This document shows positions 20,669-32,131 of a stretch of DNA of 64,000 bases, piece after piece (within the stretch, counting starts at the first letter, position 1; each line of letters begins with the position of its first letter). Source of the stretch: Spinacia oleracea. Lineage: Eukaryota > Streptophyta > Magnoliopsida > Caryophyllales > Amaranthaceae. The notes below the pieces were generated by a model. It was not told the DNA's origin and made no database searches. It saw only the letters and a list, made by a program, of their open reading frames with translations. The stretch spans positions 67,261,671 through 67,325,670 of the forward strand of contig NC_079492.1 of assembly GCF_020520425.1 (NCBI RefSeq). The letters run 5' to 3'. The position numbers were made by a program, and so were the translations under genes.

Positions 20669-23600
20669 ATGGCTGGGGGAAGGTGGAAGAAGAAATCAGG
20701 CGTGGTGTCCTCCTCTAGTGGTGAGGAGGAGAATAAGGTAGCCTCTGAAGGGCCTAGATCGATGTCTCCTGAGGTTCATGCTGAAGGGGGTTCGGGAAAT
20801 GAGAACCGTGCTGAATTGAGCCGAGGTGCTGGTGGGACTGGTTGCTTTCCCATTCGCCCATTCTTTCCGAGGCGGTGGGAGGAGGCTGACCCCTTGGGGA
20901 GGCTTGCTTGTCTGTTTGAAGATAAGTCCGAGATAGCGGGCCCAGATGGTGTGGCTGTTGGTGGAAAATGGTTGGTGGAAGCCAAGCGCGGAAAATATCA
21001 TCGGCTTGCCGAGGATTTGTATGGCATTTAGCATGCCTTGGGTTATTGGTGCGAGCTTCCGACGCAGAAGAATGCGAGGGTGACTCGTACTCCTCCGGAG
21101 TACATTGCTGTGTATCTCCATCATTTCGACTACGGGCTTCGGTTCCCTTTGGATCCGTTAATGGCCCGGGTGCTGGAGGAGTACAACGTTTCTTTGGGCC
21201 AGCTGACGCCGAAGTCTATGCGTCATATTGTGGGGTACCGCTGGATGTGTGACTACCTCGGCTACGAGCCGTCGATCGAGGTTTTCAAAGCGATGCATGA
21301 GCTTGTGAGGAACGCAAACGCCGAGGCCGGCTGGTGGGCCATAAATAACAAAAACAAGCAGAAGGGCGAGGACCTTTATATGACTGCCTTTCCGTACGTT
21401 TCTTCAAGCCATGGGTGGAAGGACCAATGGTTGCTGGTCCGTGTTTCTGTGGATCCGAGGCACCCTCACTATTTTTCGCCCCCGAAGTGGTTCGTGAAAC
21501 CGGATTCTTCGATGTCGCGGGTTAGCCTCGTAGACAGAGAGAACTCTGACCACGCCATGCAGCTGGAGTGGTTCAAGGCAAAAACTGCTCGGGAGCCGAT
21601 GTATTGGCTTCCGAATTTGCATTACATTACACGGGAGGTCATCCTCGCTGCTGCCGGTCTCAGTGGGATCTACGACAGGGGTGAGGTTTTTTATGCTGAG
21701 ATCGTGCTTCAGTTGAGGTGTCAACCTCCCTTTTTATTCCTTTGAATCTCATTTTTTCATCCTCTTTGCGCAGATCAAGGTGAGAAGCCCATTGTTCCCG
21801 AGGTGCTCGGCTATCAGCTCAACGGTGATGGGGTCCTTACTTGTTGCCCGCCGTACGATTTCAAGAAGCAGAATCCTCGGCAGTCGAAGCTCGAGGATCA
21901 CAAGTTCTCGGATCACGCTCTTGCACATCTGGAAGACGTTCGAGCCCACCCTTGGGATTCTCAGAACCCTGGAGAGGCTGTTCCGAGGCGGACAATGCTT
22001 CTTGAATTGGTAACTACCTCTAATCCGCTAACGTTGATTGGTTCGTTCATTTTGTTTAGATTTCGGTTTTGTGGACTCTTGTGGTCTCGATTTTGACCCT
22101 GTCTTCGGTGTCTGTATTTCTTAGGGACAAGAGGTAACAGCTGCTGCGCCTGTCATTTCCTCTACTTCGTCTCCTCCTTCTTTTGCCGCTCCCGAAGTAA
22201 GCGATCTTACATTCGTACTCTGTTTTCCCTCTTTGGTGTTTTGGTCGCTTCTCATGCGCCCTTTCTTTTGTAGGAGTCGAAGAAGATAAAGAAGAGGAAG
22301 GCTTCGGAGAAAGAGACTTCTCCCAAGAAGCACAGAAGGGAGAGGTCCCCTTCGAAGTTGAAGAAGAAAGTTGCTTCTTCGTCGAAGGTAACCCCTAGTC
22401 CCGAAGTTCTCGAGTTTTTCAGCCGTCGTCCTTATCTGACTGAGGAAAGAATTCGGCAGGTTGTTGCCGCAGATCCCAGTTTAGCTGAGGCAGGAGAACG
22501 CTACCTTGCTCGGCAGAAGGAAGAGATGGGTCCACCGCCGAGCCTTAGGAGTAAGCTTCCGCTCCCTGGCCAGAAGCTGAAAAGCGTGGCGATTCTGGTA
22601 CAGGACGAGCCTGTGAACCAGCCCATGGGCGAAGAGTTTACTATACCTTCGCCTCTGAAGCCTTTGACTCCAGTGGGGGGGACTGTCGCTGATGTTACTC
22701 CTATGGTGGAGAGGTTCGAGATTGACCCCCCTTTCGATTCTACTGAGGCTGCTGGGTCCAAGGACGCTGCTGCGGCTGGACAGGGGGATGATCTGTAAGA
22801 TCCCCCAAAGGTGGTCGTCGACCTTACCTCTTCGGGTAATGAGGAAGGTGGTCCCTCGGCCAGCAAGGGCGCTGATATCGCGGTTCCCGGAGGTGGGGAG
22901 CCCGGCCAACAACGCGGACTGAAAATGAAGTTCCACGAGACTTTGGGCTCCACATCTACCTTGGTGTTGGAGCGTCTGGCTTACCCTTCCTTCGATGTGC
23001 CGATCAGGAGGGTTCCTCGGAAGGTGAGGGACACCATGGCTCGGTTTGCTCGGGCTTCTGTTCTGGATGAAGACCCCGAGGCACACCCTAAGTCCATGAT
23101 TGGCCCTAGTGCCGCCAGGGAGAACATGCTTCGGGGCATCCCTGACTGGCGTGTTCCTGGACAGGAGGCGAGCCACCGTACTCAAATGGCTCAGTTTCAT
23201 TTGAATGAGGTAAGCATTATTTCTTTCTTGTGAACTTTTGCTTTTATTCTCCTTTAGTATTCACTATTCTTTTTTCATCCTCGTAGGCGCACTTCTGGTC
23301 ATCCTTCGCTGCGGAATGTCAGTATTTTGACGAAGTGAAGCTGGCCAGATTCGAGGAGCGCTACGATCACGATGTTCCTCTTCTGGATGAGAAGGCGAAC
23401 ACTCTCCTTGCCGAGCTCGAAGAAACAAAGGGCTTGGTTGCCGAGTTTACTCGGGAACAGAGGGGCACACTCGAGCTGCTCGGCAATGGGATTAATGATC
23501 TAAAGTCGAAGATGGAGGCTGATGCTCGGGAGCATGAGGCTCTGAAGACGGAGAAAGCCGAGGAGAAGGCTAGCTTTGAGGCTGCGCTGCAGAACAAGGA

Positions 23601-24063
23601 TGTTGTTATCCTGAACCTTCGTGAGAGTGCTCAGAAGTTCACGGCTGCCCTTGAACGGATTCCCGTGCTTGAGCACGAAGCTGATGAGCTTAAGGCCAAG
23701 GTTCGCCAGCTCGAAGCGGAGAAGGCCTTGCTGTATACTGCCGACCAGTGTCGAGACCAGTATTGGGAGGGGATCCTTGGTGCTCGTCGGATGTTTGCAA
23801 AGCATATGCCTGACTTCAAGTGGACTGAGCATGTGCCTTAGTGGCTCAAGGCCGAGGACAACTTGGTGGAATGTCAGGCTGACAGGGACGATGCTGCCAA
23901 GGAGCGCGAAGAAGCTGCTAAGGCGCAGCAAACTCGGAAGGTCGCCTCGGAAGGTGATACCACTGCTGGCGCCTCTTCGCGATCTGCTCCTCAGGGACAT
24001 GTTGGTGATGTCCCTTAGGAACTCGGGCAATCGTCTTCTTCAGAGTCGGTCGGTTCCAGTTGA
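20669..24063 (+). pseudogene. Antisense accessory gene of the Tat element, five exons
   Basis: Proposed exons are 20669-21680, 21774-22009, 22125-22196, 22274-23209 and 23287-24063, all with GT/AG borders and matching phase, coding about 1010 residues. It begins MAGGRWKKKSGVVSSSSGEE. A central globular part (LGQLTPKSMRHIVGYRWMC, HYFSPPKWFVKP) resembles the 'putative gypsy type transposon' family that I associate with plant retroelements. Then come a basic Lys-rich stretch (ESKKIKKRKASEKE) and a long C-terminal coiled coil (from 23335). In-frame stops are at 21029 (TAG), 22796 (TAA), 23839 (TAG) and 24016 (TAG), each explainable by CAG or CAA changed C to T. The gene opposes gag-pol. Antisense extra ORFs are known in Tat elements, but their function is unknown. 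Confidence 0.75.
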
Positions 24064-24496
24064 GGACCTCCGAACTTGCGCTTGACTCTCTTCCCTTTTG
24101 CCTCGGCGCTGCGTTGTACTTTAACTTCTTTTTGCTTTCTTAGTACTTCGGTAGGCCAATGTTTTGTCTGTTGATGGTTGTCGAATTTAGCTTTTCTTTT
24201 GGTCATTTTGCTTTCAATTTTTGAGGACTCCTCGGGCTGTGCCGACATTTAGTTGGTATGATTGTACTTGTCCCCCCAAATATTGAATGAAAAATGACTG
24301 CTGTTTTTGTATATTTTTGTGTATTTCCGAAGTATCTGTTTTTTGCTTTTGAATCCACCGCTTTGCTAAGTTATTTCCTCGTTTGCGAGTTCTCCCAATC
24401 CGTAGATTTTCTAAGACTCGTTTTGAGTTTTGCTTTAAACTCTGCGGGTGGATTCGGTAGCTTTGGACTTTAGTCTTTGATTTCTTTGGAGTTTCT

Positions 24497-24720
24497 CTTT
24501 CGAGCTCTTCAGATTCGAGGATCTGTTAAGAGGCTACTTTGAGCTTCTTAACACTTGTTCACGTGTTTAGAGTCTGCTTCTGAGCTCTTCAGATATGTGG
24601 ATCTGTTTAAGAGTCTGCTTTTGAGCTCTTTCACGCTTGTAGACGTGTTTAGAGTCTGCTTTTGAGCTCTTCAGATCCGTGGATCTGTTTAAGAGTTTAC
24701 TTTTGAGATCTTTAACGTTT
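24497..24720. repeat. Tandem repeat around GAGTCTGCTTTTGAGCTCTT
   Basis: Three to four imperfect units of about 80 bp, each with two half-units carrying GAGTCTGCTTNTGAGCTCTT and GATNNGTGGATCTGTTTAA. It lies in the non-coding spacer of the Gypsy element. Confidence 0.7.
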
Positions 24721-25007
24721 GTTTCCGTTCTTCCGACTTCTTGTGGTTCGGAAACCTGGGCAAGAAGTTGCAAGTCTGACTCCTAGTTATGAGCTTCGGG
24801 GATCCTTGGATCTGAGCCGAACTCTTTATAACTATTCGAGAGACCCTGTTGCGAACGGAGTTTCCCTGGGTATCGTGAATCCGGGGATTCTGGACGGTAC
24901 CTTGCGGGTTTGATTGAGTTTGCTGCTCCTTGGGTTTAGTTTCCAAGGAGTGGCTGCCTCGGATTATTTTTAGCTTCGGATTGATCAGATCCGAAGTTGC
25001 ATGCAAG

Positions 25008-25033
25008 CATATATATATATATATATATATATA
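25008..25033. repeat. (AT)n microsatellite
   Basis: About a dozen AT dinucleotides in the Gypsy spacer. Confidence 0.85.
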
Positions 25034-25216
25034 AAATGGTAATAGGACAAAAAGCATTTAGAAATATGTTTAATGAAACACATGGTGCCAGTGGCTTTCC
25101 TCTTCTCATTAAACTTACTCGTTAAAACTTACTTGGATTACAAAGGGGTAAGGTCATACAAAATACTTCTTGAGAACATCGGCATTCCAATGGTTCTTCA
25201 AGATTGTTCCGTCTAA

Positions 25217-28200
25217 CTATTTAAGCATAAAGGTGTCAGTCCTCTTTTCAGAGTGGATGATGTATGGCCCTTCCCATGTTGCCGAGAGTTTCCCATGGAC
25301 CCTTCCCTTTTGAACTGCCGCGGCATTTCTGAGCACTAGGTCGCCGACCTTCAAAGGTCTGGCATTGACCCTTCGGTTGTAGTGTTTGCTAACCCTTTGC
25401 TGGTAAGCTGCGTTGAGAGTTTTGGCTTCATCCCGAGCTTCATCTAGTAGATCCAAGGCTTCGGTCAGAAGTTGATCATTGCTTTGTCCGTGGGTTCCAT
25501 CATACTTGTTGTATGCTTGGACTCTCAAGCTTTCTGTTCCGATCTCTACAGGGATGACAACTTCGGAACCGTATACCAAATGGAAGGGCGTTTGTCCCGT
25601 GGCTTCTTTCTCGGTGGTCCGAAGGGACCAGAGTGTTCCAGGGAGTTCTTCCATCCACTGACTCTTTTCTTCCTCGACTTTTTTCTTGAGTGCGTTGAGT
25701 ATGAGCTTGTTCGCAGCTTCGGCCTGTCCGTTGCTCTGAGGGTGGCATACCGCCGACTAAGCGAGGTGGATACCGAACTGTTTGCACCACGTCTGAAGTG
25801 GTGTGTTGTCAAATTGCTTTCCATGGTCGAAGACCATTAGCCTCGGTATACCGAACCTTGTGATGATGTTTTTCCAGATGAACTTGCGGACCTGTGGCTC
25901 AGTGATGGATGAAACTGCTTTGGCTTCGATCCACTTGCTGAAGTAATCAACTCCTACAATCAACCACTACTTTTGGTTCACAGCCGATGGGAATGGACCG
26001 ATGATGTCCAACCCCCATTGTGAAAATGGTAAGGGGTAGAGTGTTGACTGTAAGGCCTGAGCTGGCTGGTGGATTGCTGGTGCGAACTTCTGGCATTTCT
26101 CGCACTTTCTTGTCAGTGCTTTTGCTTCAGAAACCATGGTGGGCCACCAGAACCCGGCCCTTAGTGCCTTGTGTGCCAATGCCCGGCCTCCGATGTGATT
26201 TCCACATATGCCGAGGTGGATTTCCCTTAGGATGTAATCGGCGTTAGTTGGGCCGACACACTTCAGCAGTGGGGCTGAGAATGACCTCCTCATGAGCTCT
26301 CCATTGGCGTCAATGATGAACCTTTGGTTGAATCTCTTCAACTTTCTTGCTTGCAGCTTGTCCTCGGGAAGTTCTCCTTTCTCCTTGTATGCAATGGCTG
26401 CGTCCATCCAGCTTGGTTCGGGACGTAGATTGCAGATTGTGGGGGGTGGCATGTCAATGCTTCTCTCTTGGTGTACTTCCACATGGACCGACCTGTTTAG
26501 GTCGATGAGCGTTGAGCTTGCAAGTTTGGACAGTGCATCCGCTTGTGTGTTCTGGCCTCGGGGAATGAGGATGACTTCGAAGGATCTTAACTTTGACGTT
26601 AAGGATTTAATTTTTGCTAGGTAGGCTGTCATACTTGGCCATTTGGCCTCATACTCCCCTCGGATTTGGTTGGCTACGAGCTGAGAATCAGTTTTGAGGC
26701 AAACATGTTCGGCCTCCAGAGATAAGCATAGCTCTATCCCTGCGATTGCGGCCTCATATTCGGCCTCATTGTTGGTTGCTTTGAAACCGAACTTCAGGAC
26801 ATATTCGATGTTTTTCCCTACTGGGGGTATCAACACCACTCCGGCTCCCAAGCCGTTCACTGTGGAAGAGCCGTCAGTGTATACTTCCCATGTTCTCTTG
26901 GTGTCATCCAACATTTCCTGATATGAGCATTCGGCCAAGAAGTTAGCGAGTGCTTGTGCTTTGATGGCGGTCCTCGGCTGATACTTGATGCCAAACGCAG
27001 ATAACTCGAAGGCCCATGCAGCCAATCTTCCCGACCTCTCTATTTTGTCTAGCACTTTTTCCAGTGGTTGGTCAGTTAGCACCACTACTTGATGAGAATC
27101 AAAGTAGGGTCTAAGCTTCCGGGCTGCCACCACCACTGCGTATGCTACTTTTTCAATAAGTGGGTACCGAGTCTCAGCATCTGTTAGGGTTCAGCTGGTG
27201 AAGTAGATTGGTTGTTGCTTTTTCTCTTCTTCCCGCAGGAGTACCGCACTTACTGTCCCGGGGCTAACTGCGACGTATAAGTATAGGGTTTTCCCCTCCT
27301 TCGGCCTAGCTAGTTTCGGCAGTTGGGCCAGGTGAGCCCTGAGCTGTTGAAATGCATCCTTCTGCTCTTGTTCCCATGTCAGCTCGGGGTCCACTTTCCT
27401 CGGGACGCCTTTCTTTTTGGCAGGCTCTGCTTCTCCTCCTGGGAGAGTTTTTGGTTTGAGAGCTTTGAAGAAGGGTACCCCCTTGTCCGAAGCCTTCGAT
27501 ATAAACCTTGAAAGTGCGGCTAACCTGCCTGTTAGCCTTTGCACGTCTCTCTTTGTCTTTGGCTCGGGTAGGTCTAATGCAGCCTGGACCTTATCCGGGT
27601 TTACATCAATTCCCCTTTCGCTCACCATGAATTCGAGGAACTTTCCTGCTCTAACCCCGAAGACACACTTCTTCGGGTTCAGCTTCATTTTGTACTTCCT
27701 CAGGTTGGCAAAAGTTTCGGCCAAATCTTTGATGTGATCCTCCTCTTTCATACTCTTCACTATGGAATCGTCCACATAGACTTCGACGTTCCTTCCTTTT
27801 TGATCGGCGAAGACGTGATCAACTAACCTTTGATAGGTGGCCCCGACATTTTTCAATCCGAAGGGCATCGTTCTGTAGTTGAACACTCCCGCGCTTGTGA
27901 TGAAGGCGGTTTTTTCTCTATCGTCGGGGTGCATGAATACTTGATGGTACCCTGAAAAGGCGTCCATGAAGCTAAGTAATGCATGGCCACTGGTGGAGTT
28001 CACTAGCTGATCTATCCTCGGGAGGGGATAGCAGTCTTTCGGGCAGGCTCGATTCAGATCCGTGAAGCCGACGCACATGCGCCACGAGCCGTTGGATTTT
28101 TTGACCATGACCACGTTGGCCAGCCACTTGGGGTACATGCATGGCTCAATTAAGCCTGCCTCTTGCAGTTTCCTCACCTCTTAGGCGATGGCCTTGTTTT

Positions 28201-30898
28201 TCTCCGAGGAGTAGTTTCTTTTCTTCTGTTTGATTGGTCGGGCCTCGGCGTTGACATCCAGCTTATGAAAGATCATCTCCGGATCTATCCCTGGCATATC
28301 GGCTGCCGGCCATGCGAAAATGTCTTTGTGATCCCTTAGCAACTGGATCACATCGATTCGGAGCCCCGAGCTCAGGCCTCTGCCTATTCGGATGCTTCTG
28401 TCCGAATCATCTTCCAAGGGAATGTCTTCCATTTCCTGATCTGGTTCAGGAGAAAGGGTTTCTGGTCGAGCATCAACCTCGGCGGGTTTTACCAGACTAC
28501 TCGGGCCAGCCTTTCTCCTCTTTGCATCTTTTTCCTCTTTTGGGGGGCTACTTTTCTCGTCCTCTTCCCTAGGACTGTCTCCTAGCTTCGGCTTTCGGAT
28601 AGCAGTGTGACAGGTTGACCTTGCCACCTCCTGGTCACCCTTTATCCGCTCGGCGAAGCCTGCGTCCGAGACGTACATCATCATTTGGTGGTACGTGGAT
28701 GGGATTGCTTGTATCTTGTGAATCATATTTCGTCCCATGATGACGTTATACACCGAATCGCAGTCCATCACTAAGAATTCCTCTCGGACGTTCCTTGCTG
28801 CCAGGCCTTGGCCAATAGTAACGGGAAGAGTGATCTTTCCCCACAGAATGGCTGCGGATCCATTGAAGCCGATCAGCGGGTAACTGACCTTAGTTAGAGA
28901 CTCTTATCCTTCTTCAAGGATGAGCTGCTCGAAGCAGTTTCTGAAGATGATGTTGACGGCGCTCCCTCCATCGACCAATACCCTGTGAACGTTGTGGTTG
29001 TTGAGATCCATTTCAATTACCAACGGGTCGTCGTGCTTGTACTGGGTTCCGAGGCAGTCGTCAGCAGTAAAAGCTATGTTCGGGGGTGTAGGCTGGTTCT
29101 CCCCTATAGTGCTAAAGTTTACTCGGTGGGAGAGAGCCCTCAAGTGTTGCTTGCTGGCGTGGCCGGATCTTTGGCCTCCGAACACCACGAGAATCGGTTT
29201 TTTCTTTTGCCCTTCGGTCTCATGGACTCTTCTCTGGGCTTGCTCTTGTAGCTTTCCAGACATCGCTTTCTCTTTTTCTTCCCTCTCCGTTCTTCGGTCG
29301 AGCAAGTATTGCTTTAGATAGCCTTGCCGGATGAGGTCCTCGATGTTGTCCTTTAGCGAGTTGCATTCCTCGGTGGTATGGTCAAAGTCATCGTGGAACT
29401 CACACCACTTGTTCTTGTTCCTACGGAGGGGGTTTGATCTGAGCTTGTCTGACAGCTTCCACTTTTCATCATCCTTGTGGAGGCTGAAGATTTCTCTTCG
29501 GGATGTGGTGAGTGGAGTGTAATTGGTGTATTTGGGTTGAAATTCACCCTTCTTCCCATCTTTCTTTGGGCTTGCTTCTCTCGCACCCACCTTCTCTTTC
29601 CCCTTTCTTGAGTTGCCCTCGGGCTTACTCTGATTCATTTTGGTATCCCTCGTATCCGAGGGGTTCCTCAGCCTTGCTGCTGCCTTGTTGAATTCTTCCG
29701 TTCTGATGAACGCATCAGCCATTTGAAGTACGTCAGCTATCTTGGAGGGGTTTTTCATTGACAGTTTATCTCGGAATTTCCCCTCCCGAAGCGCGTGCTT
29801 CAGGGCGAAGATTGCTACATCTGGCTGCAGATTGGGGATGTTGATGGATTCTTTCATGAACCTGGCCATGAAGTCTCGGAGACTTTCATCTCGTTCCCGT
29901 TGTATGGAGGTCAGCTCTGCGGTAGTTCGTTCGGGACGATTATTGCTCACGAATTGTACGCAGAACCGCTTCTTCAACTTCTTCCAGCTTTTGATCGATC
30001 CCTTCGGCAGCGACCTGAACCATTCCCCTGCAACTCCTGTCAGCGTGGTTGGGAAGTATTTGCACCAACAAGCCTCGGAGTAGGGGCTCAGGAACATTTG
30101 CTGCTCGTAAGAGATGACGTGATCCCTCGGATCCGTAATCCCGCTGAATGTTAAGTGTGCTGGTAGCCTCACTTTGGGAATCTCCTCCATAACAATATCA
30201 TTCGAGAACGGGGAAGATGCTGGGGTCATGATCCTCTTTCCTAGCCTCGCCCTGATACCATCGCTCCTCGAGTTTCCTCTGTGGGATTGTTCGGGGGCGT
30301 GTAGGGGGCTAGGAGTTCGATCACTCCTTCTTCTCCTTCTTGACTGGCCACTGGCTTCGGTTCGCCTACTGGATTTGCTGGGGCTGCCCAACCTATCATG
30401 GACCGAGGGGCGCAACCTGCTATGTACCGAGCTTCGGATCCGAGTGAGGTCATTTGCTCCGCTTAGGAGAGCTTGCGGTGTTGGGGATGGTGTTTCAAAC
30501 CATTCCGGTTGCTATTCGGACCTCTGTTGCGTATCCCAGGTACTCTCTCTCCATCTTGTTGTTAAGTGTGTTCCCGACAAGGTAGGGAGAGTGCGTTCGG
30601 GTCTCGCAGCGTCCTTGTTAGGCGGTGGCCTATTAAGCAGAAGTTGTCGCCTGATTCTCCTCGCTTCTCAACGGTCCGTTGCCTGTGCCTGTTTTTTCTC
30701 ATTGAAGAGGTAGTTTTGCATGATGGTCATGGCTGCGACAAGCTCTTCTCGAGAAGGGAGTGGGGGTCTGCTGGTTGTTGCGGCAGTAGCCCTTGTCGGC
30801 TGTGATCTCGCCACTGAGTGCAGTTGTTCCCCTCCATCGGATTCCGAATCCGTTTGGACAAGGACATCGTCCTGGTTGTCATTGTTGAGAATTTCCAT
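25217..30898 (-). pseudogene. Gypsy (Tat) gag-pol polyprotein with seven stops
   Basis: A single frame runs from the ATG at 30898 (MEILNNDNQDDVLVQ) to the stop at 25217. Seven in-frame stops lie at 30668, 30512, 28904, 28181, 27191, 25967 and 25757 (lowest base of each). Domains in order: gag (HLTFSGITDPRDHV, near 30160); a C-x2-H-x4-H-x4-C knuckle (near 29400); a protease with DGGS (near 28955); RT with FMDAFSGYHQ and YVDD (near 27775); RNase H; a second RNase H-like domain (EVYTDGSSTVNG, near 26870); the integrase HHCC region (near 26200-26110); and the integrase core with D, D and E in LDIIGP, VFDHGKQFD and GQAEAANK. RT has CVGF where Tat elements usually have CVDF. Every stop is explainable as CAG, CAA or CGA changed C to T. 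Confidence 0.93.
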
Positions 30899-30943
30899 TT
30901 CTTACGTGAAAAATGGGGTGTTTTTCGAAGCTTTAAAGTGTTC

Positions 30944-30962
30944 TTCCCCACAGACGGCGCCA
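30944..30962 (-). other. Candidate primer-binding site of the Gypsy element
   Basis: On the minus strand TGGCGCCGTCTGTGGGGAA starts three bases inside the 5' LTR boundary. The TGGCGCCGT beginning is common to primer sites of Tat and Athila elements. The exact tRNA was not verified. Confidence 0.6.
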
Positions 30963-30965
30963 AAT

Positions 30966-31399
30966 TGTTCCGGTGTTGAAACGGATGGAACAATGGGCTT
31001 CGAATGAAGGCCCTTTTGAATGTGTTAAAGATCTTGTTAGGTTGAATGAGTGTTGTCCGAATTCACCTGCACAAAGACAATGTTACTAGCCTCGGGGGTG
31101 TTTCCGAGGAAAGCCCCTCCGATGCCTAAGTAATAACAATGCTCGGATTCTAGAGAGAGAAGCTCTCTAGAGAGTAGTCTTAAGGCAGTAAATTGGACGT
31201 ACCTTGAGGTTTGAGCCTTGGCGGCCTATTTATAGTGTTTGCATAATAAATGCCCATAAGTCATTTATTGATATTGGGCCTTGGGCCTTGGTTGATGGCT
31301 GAATAGCCTTGGTGGTGGAGGCAGGTTTGGTGTTGATGATTTGAGCCATTGGGCTTTGGACTTAGTGGACCAATTGATATTCAATTGGGAGCCCAAACA
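30966..31399 (-). repeat. 5' LTR of the Gypsy element (right copy)
   Basis: 434 bp from TGTTCCGGTG to GAGCCCAAACA on the plus strand, the partner of 19821-20254. On the minus strand it carries TATAAATAG (complement of 31226-31234), the likely promoter of gag-pol. Confidence 0.92.
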
Positions 31400-31404
31400 C
31401 ACAC

Positions 31405-31885
31405 TTATACAACAGGTTAAACAAAGCATCACTATCTAATTTTGAGGTCGTCCATGTTTCACGTGGGCTGGCACAATTGAGTATTCAAATTCTTTAGCAC
31501 AATTTGGTTCTTATACAATAATGTTAATTGACATTTTATTTTTATTTTGTACCAATAAGGTATTGGTTTATTGGTTAAAGTAAAGGATATGTATTCGATA
31601 AGTCTCATATTTGAATACTCCAATTTGTACAAATAAGGTATTGGTATATCGGTTATTTATATTTTGTTTGCAAATGATAATATGTATTGTAATACCATGT
31701 AGTCCAGCATGTGAAATTTTTGTATTGTTCAAACAGGAGGTCATGAGTTCAAATCTTATATGAATTTTGCGTGGTATTTCAATAAATTTAAATGTACTCA
31801 TTCTCACAAGGTGAGTCCCAATTAGACTCTACATAACAAATAGACTTAAATAGAAAAACTATTTAGGCCCTGAGAAATTGGGAAA
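31405..31885. other. Intergenic DNA with a degenerate repeat
   Basis: AAGGTATTGGTTTATTGGTTA recurs in shorter form at about 31627-31655. AGGAGGTCATGAGTTCAAATC near 31735 resembles both the 8275-8300 region and a tRNA-like box B. It may be a decayed SINE-like repeat; the evidence is weak. No gene is supported. Confidence 0.35.
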
Positions 31886-32131
31886 TCTATACTATATATT
31901 AAAAGATGTCTATAAGAAACTATACGTGACACGTGGCGCTCTGTTTATGGGTCGTTCTCTCAAACATGATTTACGTAAGGTTCGAACCCCTAACCTTCAT
32001 GAGTTTAAACAATAAAGACTTTTAAATTATTTATTACATGTTTCGTGTTATCATTGCAAAAAAATATATATAAGTAAATGCATATGTTATTAATATAGTA
32101 ACTCGGGGCAACGCCGGAGCCCAAAAACTAG
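31886..32131 (+). mobile_element. Short non-autonomous Helitron
   Basis: Starts TCTATACTATATATTAAAAG after A (31885) and ends CTAG before T (32132). A GGGC...GCCC stem precedes the end (around 32105-32122). It is 246 bp, non-coding, with no target duplication. Confidence 0.65.

Larger units (their letters stand above)
24064..25216. other. Gypsy spacer between antisense gene and pol
   Basis: No gene was supported. It contains a tandem repeat (24497-24720) and a short AT microsatellite (25008-25033). Transcripts from the two strands converge here, so terminators for both are expected in it. Confidence 0.5.
19821..31399 (-). mobile_element. Full-length Ty3/Gypsy element, Tat type
   Basis: An 11.6-kb element with 434-bp LTRs (19821-20254 and 30966-31399) and a 5-bp duplication CACAC (19816-19820 and 31400-31404). 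Gag-pol runs on the minus strand with integrase after RNase H, the Gypsy order. A second RNase H-like region after the RT-linked one, and an additional antisense gene between pol and the 3' LTR, are established marks of the Tat lineage (Grande, Retand and relatives). The coding frame has stops but no frameshift. A candidate primer site, TGGCGCCGTCTGTGGGGA on the minus strand, adjoins the 5' LTR. Confidence 0.93.

Noticed and set aside
20491-31007. Many additional open frames antisense or out of frame to the Gypsy genes
   Set aside because: They lack domains and overlap frames with recognised gag-pol or antisense exons.
31730-31770. tRNA gene or SINE from a box B-like GAGTTCAAATC
   Set aside because: No box A at the right distance and no cloverleaf could be drawn. 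Left as a weak repeat note only.
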